Positions 9,799-18,446 of a DNA stretch of 64,000 nt are shown one piece after another; positions within the stretch are counted from its first letter, which is position 1; every line of letters starts with the position of its first letter. The stretch covers positions 1,817,501 through 1,881,500 of the forward strand of contig CP022705.1 of the NCBI GenBank assembly GCA_003491285.1, in the 5' to 3' direction. The translations under genes were made by a program, and so were the position numbers. The notes under the pieces were generated by a model. That model saw nothing but the letters and a program-made list of their open reading frames with translations, was not told the origin of the DNA and did not search any database. Origin of the DNA: Methanobacterium sp. BRmetb2. Its GTDB lineage: Archaea > Methanobacteriota > Methanobacteria > Methanobacteriales > Methanobacteriaceae.

Positions 9799-12135
9799 CT
9801 ATTTTTTACTAGTTACTATCCCTCCTAAAACCATTAAAACCGCTAGTAGCAGTGCTGCCATGGGTATTCCTGTGGTTTGCATGCCCACTGTTTTTCCGTG
9901 TACTGGTGTTGTTGCTGCGTTTACTGTTAATGTTGCGGTGTCTTGGTCGATTGTAGGGTCGTAGGTGCTGGTTAACAGTTGTGGATTGATGGTGTATGTG
10001 CCGGCTTTTATTATTTTTAATTTCAGCTTCATGTATGGGTCTCCTACGGGTACTTTTCCTATGGTCCATGTTATTGTTCTTGTTGTAGGATCGTATTTCC
10101 ATGTTCCCACATCCACTTTTGCACCGGCAAATTCTAATCCTTCAGGTATAGTGTAGGTCATAACCACGTTCCGTGCAGTGTCTGGGCCTTTGTTACCTAC
10201 TTTGAGTGTGTAGGTTACAGTGTCACCTACCACAGGGTTATCTTTGCTGGGTGTTATTGTCAAGTATAGGCTGGATTTAGGATTGATGATAACATTTACG
10301 TAGACGGTCTCATCATCGGTTGCTGCGTTTACATGGGCTGTGCCGGCGGTTTCATCAGCTGTTAATGTTGTTGTGGCTATTCCGTCGGTGGTGGTTTTTT
10401 CTATGGTTTTACATCCAATGCTTCCTTTGTCAGTGTTGAATGTTACTGGTGTGTTGTCGGGTATGTGTCCAATAGCTGGATCTAAGGGTGTCACATTTTC
10501 TCCGTCATAGAGATTGTTGAAGCTTACAGTTATAGTACTTTCTTGGCCGTTGTCAATAGTGGTTGGATCAGCAGCAATGGTCATATACAACCAAGGGGTG
10601 TTAATTACCGGGATGCCTTGGATTAGTTCATCAAATCTTGGATTATTGCAACCCCACCAGTTGTACATACAATCTGCTTCGGGATTACTATTATAAATTG
10701 CATCGGGATCATTAACTACTATTCGACAGTAATTAACTTTAAATGATACTTCCTCAGAAGCATTATAGATTCCTCCACCATGTTTAATGGTAGCATCTCC
10801 ATTGAGGAAGTTATTATTGTTTTGTATGGTGCTATAGGCGATGGTTAAAGCACCATCGTTATATATTCCTCCACCATATGCACTGCCAGAACTATAGTAG
10901 CCATTGGCGTAATTGAAGTTGCCTTGTATGGTGCTATAGGTGATGATTAAATTACCATTGTTGTATATTCCCCCACCACGTGCAAGGGCAGTAGTTTCGT
11001 ATAAGCCGTCAATGTAGTTGTAGTTGCCTTGTATAATGCTATTGAAAATTATTAGATCACCCTCGTTGTATATTCCTCCACCATAGCCAATGGAATAAGT
11101 TCCGAGGTCGCAGCTGTTAGTGATTTGGTTGCCTTGTAGGGTGCTATTATTGATGATTAAAGTACCATTGTTATATATTCCTCCACCATATGAAGCTCCG
11201 TCGGTGCCTGTTCTATTGTTGTTTAGTGTACAGTAATTAAGAGTCAATAGTCCCATTTCATTGCATATTCCCCCACCATATGCAGTCCCACCATTTTCCA
11301 TATCCCATCCGGAAAGCATGTTGTTGTCTAATATACAGTGATTAAGAGTTAAATCTCCCATTTGATTGTATATCCCTCCACCTCGTACAGAATCACCGAA
11401 TAAATAACCATTTTGTATGGTGAAATTGGTTATGGTGACCGTGCAGCTGTTTATGGTTACAGGTCTACCTCCAAATCTACCAACTCTAGTGTTTAAGCTT
11501 TGGCCTACCAAATTAAGATCTTTATTTATAACAATATCTTCGTTGTAGGTTCCGTCTGCTACGTAGACGGTTTTGCCAATATCGACGTTGGTTATTCCAT
11601 CAGTGATGCTAATGTATGCATTGGGAGCGCTTTTGTTGATGGTTGTTCCATCAGGGAATGTAATCATTTCATCAGGGTTGGTTGCCCATCCTCCATATAC
11701 ATAGGTGTCTCCTACTCCTAATGTGAAATCTGCTGTGGCGTAGACCGTGTTTTCTGTTCCTGGATTTATGGTGATGTTTTTGCTCTGTGGGTTGTGTCCG
11801 GTTGAGGTGGCTGTTACTTTAAAATCTGTATAGTTTGTTTGGAAATTTAGGATGTATTGGCCTGCACTATTAGTATTAATGGTGGCCAGTATTTCATCTT
11901 CATGTGTAACAGTAACTGTAGCACCAGCAAATGGTGTTTCATCAGAACACTTTAAGACCTGGCCAGTAATAGTAACATCCACTCCTGTATCTTCAGCAGG
12001 TGTTTCTTGAGACCCTGTGGTTGAAGGATTATCTGGTGCTGCAGGAGTATCATCTACTGTTTCGGCTGCAACTGCTCCAGCAAAACAAAGAGCAAGAATA
12101 AGAATACTTGTAGTTAAAATAATATGTTTTTTCAC
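9799..12135 (-). CDS. Adhesin-like beta-helix surface protein
   Basis: A 778-residue exported protein typical of methanobacterial adhesin-like families. A signal peptide (KKHIILTTSILILALCFAGA, then AVAA) is followed by a carboxypeptidase-regulatory-like beta domain (about 50-130). A right-handed beta-helix follows with seven GGGI(Y/C)N repeats, then an Ig-like domain near 530-630 and a DUF11 domain near 640-745. It ends in a hydrophobic anchor MAALLLAVLMVLGGIVTSKK. It probably sits in or on the pseudomurein wall and mediates attachment. It is transcribed alone, and its GC content is higher than the flanks. Confidence 0.88.
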   Translation of the reverse strand: MKKHIILTTSILILALCFAGAVAAETVDDTPAAPDNPSTTGSQETPAEDTGVDVTITGQVLKCSDETPFAGATVTVTHEDEILATINTNSAGQYILNFQTNYTDFKVTATSTGHNPQSKNITINPGTENTVYATADFTLGVGDTYVYGGWATNPDEMITFPDGTTINKSAPNAYISITDGITNVDIGKTVYVADGTYNEDIVINKDLNLVGQSLNTRVGRFGGRPVTINSCTVTITNFTIQNGYLFGDSVRGGGIYNQMGDLTLNHCILDNNMLSGWDMENGGTAYGGGICNEMGLLTLNYCTLNNNRTGTDGASYGGGIYNNGTLIINNSTLQGNQITNSCDLGTYSIGYGGGIYNEGDLIIFNSIIQGNYNYIDGLYETTALARGGGIYNNGNLIITYSTIQGNFNYANGYYSSGSAYGGGIYNDGALTIAYSTIQNNNNFLNGDATIKHGGGIYNASEEVSFKVNYCRIVVNDPDAIYNSNPEADCMYNWWGCNNPRFDELIQGIPVINTPWLYMTIAADPTTIDNGQESTITVSFNNLYDGENVTPLDPAIGHIPDNTPVTFNTDKGSIGCKTIEKTTTDGIATTTLTADETAGTAHVNAATDDETVYVNVIINPKSSLYLTITPSKDNPVVGDTVTYTLKVGNKGPDTARNVVMTYTIPEGLEFAGAKVDVGTWKYDPTTRTITWTIGKVPVGDPYMKLKLKIIKAGTYTINPQLLTSTYDPTIDQDTATLTVNAATTPVHGKTVGMQTTGIPMAALLLAVLMVLGGIVTSKK
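10757..11388 (-). repeat. Intragenic beta-helix repeats of the adhesin
   Basis: Seven copies of a GGGI(Y/C)N-containing unit recur about every 20-50 residues, each followed by a short strand such as GTLIINNSTLQGN or GNLIITYSTIQGN. At DNA level the copies share the minus-strand counterparts of TATATTCCTCCACCATA, which makes the region prone to recombination and copy-number change. Confidence 0.7.
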
Positions 12136-12821
12136 GCTTTTTTCACCCCCTTTTACAGCTATTTTATAATATAATGATCTGAAAAATTAACTGATTATCC
12201 ACAGGAAAATAACTGAATTTTTAAAAAAGATGGTCAAAGTACAGCTTTAAAACTGAAAATAGTCACATTGACGTGGAATTTTAATCCACTAACTGAAATT
12301 TATGTTGTAGTATATAATTATTCCCATATATTAAATTTTTCTTTTATTTGTGACATTAGTCACAGGTATCAATATTAAAGAATTTTGTATCTTTAGTCTA
12401 CCATTTATAACATATTTGTTTTTATATTACTTTTTTATAGTCTTATAAAACGATTAAAAGAAATATGGAGATATTATTTAAATATTTTATAAAATTTGAA
12501 GTTATTTAATAAAAAAGAATAAATTAAAATAAGAGACAATAAAAAAGTTAATGAATTTAAATTACTGAAAAAAGAGGAATATTAATTTTTTCGTGCTTGT
12601 ATTCAATCTAAAATTATTAAATACCATTATTAGCGTTGTAAATTGAATTCAAGTACTTCGTATGGGCACGGTCGTACAATGTACATGAATAAGTGTTTGT
12701 GGGATTATTTCCAATAACAAATATTGTACTTTTCCCATAAATTATTGAAAAATTAGAATAATAATAAATTTTTCTTTCCCACAATTACTATTTAACAGTT
12801 AAATAAAAGACGTATATTAGG
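12136..12821. other. Adhesin upstream region, about 690 bases, no gene
   Basis: AT-rich sequence between the MFS gene and the adhesin start. It contains a perfect dyad TGTGAC-ATTA-GTCACA, listed separately, and a less AT-rich patch at about 12650-12720 (GTACTTCGTATGGGCACGG) of unknown meaning. No open frame with family features is present. Confidence 0.4.
12349..12364. promoter_or_regulatory. Perfect dyad TGTGAC-ATTA-GTCACA
   Basis: Two six-base arms flank a four-base centre, about 215 bases upstream of the adhesin start codon. Such a symmetric site is a plausible binding site for a dimeric regulator of adhesin expression. No cognate regulator is adjacent. Confidence 0.35.
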
Positions 12822-14357
12822 TTAAGGGGGCTGATATTTAGTCTTAGGGAGGAAAAAACTCGTAATAAATCCTAAAACAAGAATTAATGATAACGTAGTA
12901 AATGTTTGCTTCATTGCCGAGCTTATTGTTGAATCAATTATCTGGGTAGCCTGTGGCACGAGTTCAGAGGGTATTGGGGGTTTACCCGTCTGCATCTTTT
13001 CCACATAATTAAAAAGACTGTCCTGAATCTCTTTGGTGGTCATATTCTCAGCCACACCCGATGACTCTATACCTGCTGTAAGACCTCCAAATATTCCAAT
13101 CAAAAGTAAAACACCAATTAAAGCAGTTCCTAATGAATATCCTAAATTTTTAAAGGAATTAAATAAGCCAGAAGCATCAGTTTCCTGGTCACTTCTAGCA
13201 GCAGACATGGTTAGATTAGTTAACTGTGATAGTAAAAGGCCAACTCCTACTCCAAAGACTATGGTTCCAGGTATAATATCCATCATTTGAGTGTTCACAT
13301 TAAAAACCCCAGATAGGATGAATGTTCCTACTGCAGAGATTAGAAAACCAATCATCAATATATATTTAGATTCTAAAACTGATGATAATCTCGCTCCAAT
13401 TATTGAAAACACAAGAATGGTGATGGATGCTGGGAAAAGGGTTAAACCTGTATCAAATGCATTCAGTTTGGTGACCTGCTGCAGGAATACCGGTATGATG
13501 AAAAGAAAACCGGCCAGAGGAATTTGAGATATAATGGAGTTAATATTACCCAATCCAAACAGACGATTTTTAAGAAGAGATATGTCGGTCAACGGTTCTA
13601 AACCTTTATTAATTCTTCTTCTCTGCCATAATAGGAATACAATGAATATAATCGAACCAGAAACAATCAGAGTCAAAACGTATTCCCAGAATTGTGGTTT
13701 TGTCAGCAGTAAAATGCCTAAAACGATTAATACAAGTGACACGATTGAAAGCAGCGCCCCTACAATGTCTAAATCTTTCCATTTCAGGGTTGGTTTTGAT
13801 TCTGTCAAGTAGTGTCTGAATATTAATATGGCTGCAATAAATAGCAGTTCAGATCCAAATACCAATCGCCATGAAAGGTAAGTGGTGAAAATTCCCCCTA
13901 TTATAGGGCCTATGGCTGCACCCATTGCTGCAATTCCTCCCCAAATTCCAAAGGCGGTGATTCTATCCTTACCTTCATAACTAGAAGCTACAAGTGTAGT
14001 GGTTGCAGGAAACATCATAGCAGCACCAATACCCTCTAAAACAGCCCATCCTATAAGGAGCATACCTGCATTCATACTAAGAGTTGCAATTGTTGTTCCC
14101 GACCCATAAATCAATAGACCTAAAATAAAAGTTTTCTTTCTACCAAGAATATCCTGAAGTTTACTGCCTAAAAGCATGAATGAGGCTATTATGAGAGCAT
14201 ATAATGCAATAATTGCCTGAATAACAGATAAAGTAGTATTTAAGTCCACTACTAGATTGGTTATTGCAACGTTCATTGCCGATGAATCTAGAACAATTAT
14301 GAAAATTGCTAAACAAGCAACTAAAACTGTACCCCATTTATATTGATTTCCAGCCAT
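12822..14357 (-). CDS. MFS transporter, DHA2 family (EmrB/QacA-like)
   Basis: A 511-residue membrane protein with about 14 hydrophobic segments, the length and topology of the DHA2 drug:proton antiporters. Near the N-terminus it has VLDSSAMNVAITNL, the family's first-helix signature. The loop between helices 2 and 3 carries LGSKLQDILGRKKTFILG, the MFS motif A. GPIIGGIFTTYLSWRLVF matches antiporter motif C. AGGAGT precedes its ATG. Proton-driven export of toxic compounds is the likely role. There is no adjacent regulator, and the substrate cannot be read from sequence. Confidence 0.92.
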   Translation of the reverse strand: MAGNQYKWGTVLVACLAIFIIVLDSSAMNVAITNLVVDLNTTLSVIQAIIALYALIIASFMLLGSKLQDILGRKKTFILGLLIYGSGTTIATLSMNAGMLLIGWAVLEGIGAAMMFPATTTLVASSYEGKDRITAFGIWGGIAAMGAAIGPIIGGIFTTYLSWRLVFGSELLFIAAILIFRHYLTESKPTLKWKDLDIVGALLSIVSLVLIVLGILLLTKPQFWEYVLTLIVSGSIIFIVFLLWQRRRINKGLEPLTDISLLKNRLFGLGNINSIISQIPLAGFLFIIPVFLQQVTKLNAFDTGLTLFPASITILVFSIIGARLSSVLESKYILMIGFLISAVGTFILSGVFNVNTQMMDIIPGTIVFGVGVGLLLSQLTNLTMSAARSDQETDASGLFNSFKNLGYSLGTALIGVLLLIGIFGGLTAGIESSGVAENMTTKEIQDSLFNYVEKMQTGKPPIPSELVPQATQIIDSTISSAMKQTFTTLSLILVLGFITSFFLPKTKYQPP

Positions 14358-14886
14358 AAATTATAACTCCTATTATTATAATTAATAAATGAAAATTTAA
14401 GGATGTTTATTCAAATATTAAGTTATAGTTTGTTTTGAGGGTAAACCCTATAACAATTTAGCTAATTTTAACCGTTTACTTCCCAATATCTTTATCTATT
14501 TTTCCAAATTCTTTGTATTTAATTTATAATATTAATTATTAAATAATTATCTATTTTTAATCTTCGATTAAGTTTAAATATGTGCTTTTTTGAAATAAAA
14601 TATATAAAAGATTAAATCAAGGCAAATATGTGTGTTTTATGACACATATCAACCATATTTTAGAATTTTACTTAATTCCCATTATTTTATTTATTAACAT
14701 CACCTTCTAGTAGAATTACCATAATATTTTTTAGGAATATGATTATTATTTCAGAGTTTAGAAAAGTGGGAGTCAAAACAAAGGATTTAGATAAGTCTAT
14801 TCAATATTAGGATTAAAGATAAGCTTATTAATTAAGTGTCACATATTTTAAACAAGATGAAATTATTATAATCTGGAGAATTTAGT
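14358..14886. other. Divergent intergenic region, no gene
   Basis: About 530 bases between the divergent MFS and DUF308 genes. It is AT-rich, and promoters for both directions must lie here. I see no strong dyad or coding frame. Confidence 0.4.
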
Positions 14887-15414
14887 ATGAGTGAACAAAA
14901 AAATGTTTTAATAGGAATTTTGGGAATTTTATTGGGTTTAATGGTAATTATATTTCCTTTGATCAGTGTTTTCACGGTTAATGCCATAGCTGGTGTTGGA
15001 ATAATATTTTTGGGAATATGGTTGATTGCACATGGCTTTAAATCAGGAAGTCTGGCTGTAGGAGTAGCTTCCCTAATACTGGCTTTATTTGCCATAATGT
15101 TAGGAATAGTTTTCATTGCAGATATAAAAGCATTTGAATTCTTTTCATTACTGGCTCTTTATCTGGTTGGTTTATTCCTGGGTCTGGCTGGTTTAACATC
15201 ATTATTTTCAGGCAGAGGACTGAAAGAAAAAACAATTGGATTATTAGGAATTTTAATTGGTATCCTCTTTGTAATAATAGGTTCTTATGTTAACCATCCA
15301 GTAGTATTAGCCGTGATCATCGGCGCATTCCTCATTATAGCTGGTATTATGGAAATCTTTGACATGTTTGGAGAAAGTAAGCCAGAAATGTCTGCCGGTG
15401 AATTAAAAGACTAA
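14887..15414 (+). CDS. DUF308 (HdeD-like) membrane protein
   Basis: A 175-residue integral membrane protein with six hydrophobic segments in three similar pairs, e.g. IGILGILLGLMVIIFPLISV, then GVGIIFLGIWLIAHGF, then LLGILIGILFVIIGSYV. This internal repetition of GILxIxxGxxxI hairpins is the DUF308/HdeD pattern. The short hydrophilic C-terminus contains ESKPEMSAGELKD. GGAG precedes the ATG. In bacteria HdeD is tied to acid stress; in archaea the role is unknown. Confidence 0.8.
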   Translation: MSEQKNVLIGILGILLGLMVIIFPLISVFTVNAIAGVGIIFLGIWLIAHGFKSGSLAVGVASLILALFAIMLGIVFIADIKAFEFFSLLALYLVGLFLGLAGLTSLFSGRGLKEKTIGLLGILIGILFVIIGSYVNHPVVLAVIIGAFLIIAGIMEIFDMFGESKPEMSAGELKD

Positions 15415-15516
15415 AATAATGAAATTCCATCCGATGAAGAAGTTAATTCTGTGCAAGAAAATGTAAAAGGATTTTTAAGGCAGTTGTCCTAGTTAATCAT
15501 AAAAGGAAACTTTTTT

Positions 15517-16458
15517 ATGCAAAAAACTGTGATAGTTTATGAGAGTGAGTATGGAACTACTGAGAAGATTGCTAAATACTTATCTTTGGTTTTAGGTCCG
15601 GCAAAATATTGTAAAACCGCCGATTTTAGTGATAATTATAAGGATTTTGACTTCATAATTATTGGTTCTCCTATATACAGTGGAAAAATCCTGCCTAAGA
15701 TAACTGAATTTATTGAAGAAAACATTAACTGGTTAAAAAAGAAGAATGTTTCTCTATTTTGTACCTGTATAAATATTGAGGATGGGAATGAAAATTTAAT
15801 CGCGCTTGAGAAAATTTTAGGAAATGTAATAACTAAAAGAGCTCTAGGCGGAATATTAAAACTTGATAGGCTAAAAGAGAATGATTCTCAATTATTAAAG
15901 GAATTCAGTGAAAAACTTGGCTTTAAATTAGGGGATATGGATAAATTTAAACTGGAAGATGTGGTGAACTATGCGCTGGAGTTAAAATTGATAAAAGATG
16001 ATCTTATACCAAAAATGCCAGTTACAGATTTAAAAAATATCTTAGAAGAATTTTTAACCAACCACAACACATGTACACTTTCCACATCTCATAAACAAAG
16101 GGTAAGATCAACGCCTATTGAATACAACTATAATAATGGATATATCTACCTTTTAAGCGAAGGTGGGGAAAAATTTGCCAATATTCTACTGAATAAAGAT
16201 GTTTCTGTCGCTGTATATGAGGACTACACCAACATGGATAATTTAGCTGGTATGCAGATATCTGGCACTGCATCAGTGGTTGAAAATAAAGAAGAATACA
16301 AGAATATAATCGCCATGAAGGGTTTAAATTTAAATTTCATCAAAAAAATGCCGGTAAACATGAATATAATAAAAATAAAAATAAAAAAAATCGAATTTCT
16401 ATATTCCAAATTCAAAAAAATGGGCTATGAACCCAAACAGATTATCCAATTCGATTGA
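15517..16458 (+). CDS. Flavodoxin-PNPOx fusion protein
   Basis: Two flavin-related domains are joined in 313 residues. Residues 1-145 form a flavodoxin like protoporphyrinogen-oxidase HemG or menaquinone-associated flavodoxins: VYESEYGTTEKIAKYL is the FMN phosphate loop and GSPIYSGKILPKI follows. Residues about 170-313 match the pyridoxamine-5'-phosphate-oxidase-like split barrel, with NHNTCTLSTSHKQRVRSTPI and GYIYLLSEGGEKFANIL. Each domain can bind FMN, so electrons could pass within the protein. The substrate is unknown. It is a single gene with no obvious partners. Confidence 0.8.
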   Translation: MQKTVIVYESEYGTTEKIAKYLSLVLGPAKYCKTADFSDNYKDFDFIIIGSPIYSGKILPKITEFIEENINWLKKKNVSLFCTCINIEDGNENLIALEKILGNVITKRALGGILKLDRLKENDSQLLKEFSEKLGFKLGDMDKFKLEDVVNYALELKLIKDDLIPKMPVTDLKNILEEFLTNHNTCTLSTSHKQRVRSTPIEYNYNNGYIYLLSEGGEKFANILLNKDVSVAVYEDYTNMDNLAGMQISGTASVVENKEEYKNIIAMKGLNLNFIKKMPVNMNIIKIKIKKIEFLYSKFKKMGYEPKQIIQFD

Positions 16459-16487
16459 AAATATAATTAAATATTTAAATTTTCTTT

Positions 16488-16625
16488 CATCTCTTACTAT
16501 TCAATTTAGACTGCCTAAAACTATCAGCCCTTAATGTTTCGCCTTTACGCTTGGGCCTTAAAAAATTCCTTTGGGCAGCTATTAAATTAGGCAATTTTTT
16601 AAAATTGATTTTTTTTAAAATTGAT
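16488..16625 (-). other. Less AT-rich patch with short coding-like minus frame
   Basis: Between 16500 and 16585 the base composition rises sharply, with words such as GCCTTTACGCTTGGGCC. On the minus strand an ATG-less frame reads LPNLIAAQRNFLRPKRKG then ETLRADSFRQSK before a stop. Next to it a TTTTTAAAATTGATT word is repeated twice in tandem (about 16593-16625). It could be a gene remnant or a small structured RNA. Confidence 0.25.
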
Positions 16626-16672
16626 TAAAATCTAATTTTATTTATGATGATCTATTTCTATGAATCATTGCT

Positions 16673-16900
16673 CTATTTTATAGAGATACATTCCCAAGGT
16701 TGAGATTCCGTGTCAATAGTGGCGAATAAATCTTTTTCTACATCCTGGAATAAATCCTCACAAGTGAATTTTAAATCTGCAGATTTTTTAACGGGATATA
16801 TTCTGCCTCTTGCACTTTTAACAATTATATCGCCCTCTCGACTTATGCCCACCACTAATTGATTTATTTCTTTTGCCATATTTTCAACCTTCATTTTCAA
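16673..16900 (-). CDS. Small hypothetical protein
   Basis: A 75-residue protein with no family I recognise. It begins with a beta-rich region (INQLVVGISREGDIIVKSAR) and ends with an acidic segment and TESQPWECISIK. An internal ATG at 16879, preceded by AAGGTTG, may be the true start and would remove seven residues. It is on the same strand as the 86-residue hypothetical 177 bases upstream. Both are soluble and acidic, so they may be functionally linked, but nothing more is supported. Confidence 0.55.
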   Translation of the reverse strand: MKMKVENMAKEINQLVVGISREGDIIVKSARGRIYPVKKSADLKFTCEDLFQDVEKDLFATIDTESQPWECISIK

Positions 16901-17076
16901 ATTTATGATTATATATTAATGAATATTATCTAAACATTTCATTATAATTAAAATCTTAAAAAACTATAGTGACTATTGTATTAAAGATGGATATAATCCA
17001 TCCCCATTTAGAGCCATTTTTCTATTTTTCAAAATTCTAATCTGATTTATTCTTTGTTTTTAATAGCCATTATTCA

Positions 17077-17337
17077 TTACCAATTTTCAATGACTTCCTC
17101 ATCTGACAGCCATTGCTGTTTTAAATATTCAACTTGGCTAACTAGATCGTCCTTATTTTGACCATACAGTTCTATTTTTGCTTCCACACTTCCGCTGTCA
17201 GCATCAATGAGGTTTACTTCTACGTAGCAACTATCAGGATTCATTTCATCTTCAAGGTAAGTGAAATTTTCAACCCGTATCTCTTTGTCCCTGATCATTG
17301 ATGTTAATTGTACAAAACTACATATTTTATTATCCAT
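17077..17337 (-). CDS. Small acidic hypothetical protein
   Basis: An 86-residue acidic protein, unrecognised. It has alternating strands and polar loops (VENFTYLEDEMNPDSCYVEV, then SVEAKIELYGQNKDDLVSQV) and a C-terminal helix with WLSDEEVIENW. Codon use is like its neighbours and the frame is well populated, so it looks like a real gene. It is upstream of the other small hypothetical on the same strand. Confidence 0.55.
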   Translation of the reverse strand: MDNKICSFVQLTSMIRDKEIRVENFTYLEDEMNPDSCYVEVNLIDADSGSVEAKIELYGQNKDDLVSQVEYLKQQWLSDEEVIENW

Positions 17338-17651
17338 ACTACCATCTCAACTTTTTTAAGTTATTCAAATGTTACCAGTTAATTAATTAATTAATTTAGT
17401 TTTTGATAAACTGTCATGTTTTTTGAACGAAAAATAATTTCTTATTTTTTCAATCTTTATTTAGTGGAATGACCTTTGCAACTAGTTCGCCATAAATATA
17501 TTGATTTATTAAACACAAAATAATATTTTAATTATTCAAACTCAAATTGCATTGGTTATTCTAGGAAGAAACTAATCGTAATACTTCATTTTTAACTTAT
17601 TAATTTGGAAAAATACACATCAAGTTAACCAAATCCCAATACCACAAACTA

Positions 17652-17659
17652 TTTATATA
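17652..17659 (+). promoter_or_regulatory. TATA box of the PadR-ABC operon
   Basis: TTTATATA matches the archaeal consensus, with an A-rich BRE-like stretch before it. The predicted transcription start about 25 bases downstream falls at the edge of the ATATCGAT dyad. Confidence 0.6.
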
Positions 17660-17685
17660 AGTTTTCCGATAATATTGGTTAGTCG

Positions 17686-17703
17686 ATATCGATAGATCGA
17701 TAT
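17686..17703. promoter_or_regulatory. PadR operator candidate: ATATCGAT-AG-ATCGATAT
   Basis: A perfect dyad with eight-base arms around two bases, starting 27 bases after the TATA box. This is the right place to block transcription start and is a good candidate for the PadR protein encoded downstream. Confidence 0.6.
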
Positions 17704-17766
17704 TCTTGATATGAATTCTATTTAAAATTCTTAAAAATTAATTTAGAAGAATTATAAACTGTATTT

Positions 17767-17786
17767 AATATCAAGTTCTCGATATT
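17767..17786. promoter_or_regulatory. Second dyad AATATC-N8-GATATT before padR
   Basis: A 20-base imperfect dyad, AATATCnAGnnCTnGATATT, in the untranslated leader about 37 bases before the PadR ATG. It shares the ATATC/GATAT core with the upstream dyad and may be an auxiliary operator. Confidence 0.45.
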
Positions 17787-17822
17787 AATATTGCTCATAC
17801 GATTTGGAGGTAAGAATTCCAT

Positions 17823-18383
17823 ATGTTGGATAACTTATTTAAAAATATTCATGAAGAATTTCATGAAAAAATAGAAGAAATGCAAAAATCTAAAGGCCTG
17901 AGAATCTGGATACTCCACATCCTGGATCAGCATGGGCCTAAAAATGGTGTGGAGATCATGGATGCAGTCCAAGCACATCATGAAAATATACATCGAATAC
18001 TTCAAAAAGATGACATAAACCATAAACATCATAGGGGTCACATCCACTCTAAACGGCCTTCACCAGGTTCAGTATATCCCATGCTCAAGAAAATGGTGGA
18101 TGAAGGTTTGATAGTCAAAAGAGAAGATGGAAGATATGACTTAACCGAAAAAGGACAGAAAATTATTCATAAATTATTTGGATTTGGCCACCCCTTTTCC
18201 CGATCACATGAAAAACGAATGGATCGTGGAACATTCGCAATAGAAAGCGTGTTAACAGAAATCGATGGTTATATTTCCTATTTAGAGGATGTCAAGAGAG
18301 AAAAATTGATCCTACATACAAAATTAATAGACGAACTTAACGAAAGATTCAAAAAGATAAGAGAATCACTTCAAGAGGAGTAA
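17823..18383 (+). CDS. PadR-family regulator with His-rich insertion
   Basis: A 186-residue winged-helix repressor. The PadR core is visible as HGPKNGVEIMDAV near residue 39, RPSPGSVYPMLKKMVDEGLI near residue 79 and a C-terminal dimerisation helix. The segment between helix and wing is unusually long and rich in histidine (HHENIHRI, then INHKHHRGHIH), as if metal could be sensed. It heads an operon with an ABC ATPase and an ABC-2 permease, and two dyads sit in its promoter. PadR repressors of this context normally control drug exporters. Metal sensing is inference. Confidence 0.88.
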   Translation: MLDNLFKNIHEEFHEKIEEMQKSKGLRIWILHILDQHGPKNGVEIMDAVQAHHENIHRILQKDDINHKHHRGHIHSKRPSPGSVYPMLKKMVDEGLIVKREDGRYDLTEKGQKIIHKLFGFGHPFSRSHEKRMDRGTFAIESVLTEIDGYISYLEDVKREKLILHTKLIDELNERFKKIRESLQEE

Positions 18384-18446
18384 ACAAGTCAACTCAGTTT
18401 TCAAGTGTATTTCAAAATAAATGCATAAAATTTAGGTGAAAAAATT

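Larger units (their letters stand above)
17338..17822. other. Regulatory region of the PadR-ABC operon
   Basis: About 485 bases, AT-rich in its first 300 bases with no gene. The last 170 bases hold a TATA box and two dyads, listed separately, and GGAGG at 17806-17810 before the PadR start. Confidence 0.5.

Noticed and set aside
12640..12760. Less AT-rich patch with GTACTTCG and CGGTCGTAC words
   Set aside because: I looked for a tRNA, a transposon end and a coding frame and could support none.
13033..13812. Three consecutive forward frames opposite the MFS transporter
   Set aside because: They are antisense shadows of a strongly supported membrane protein gene and have no features of their own.
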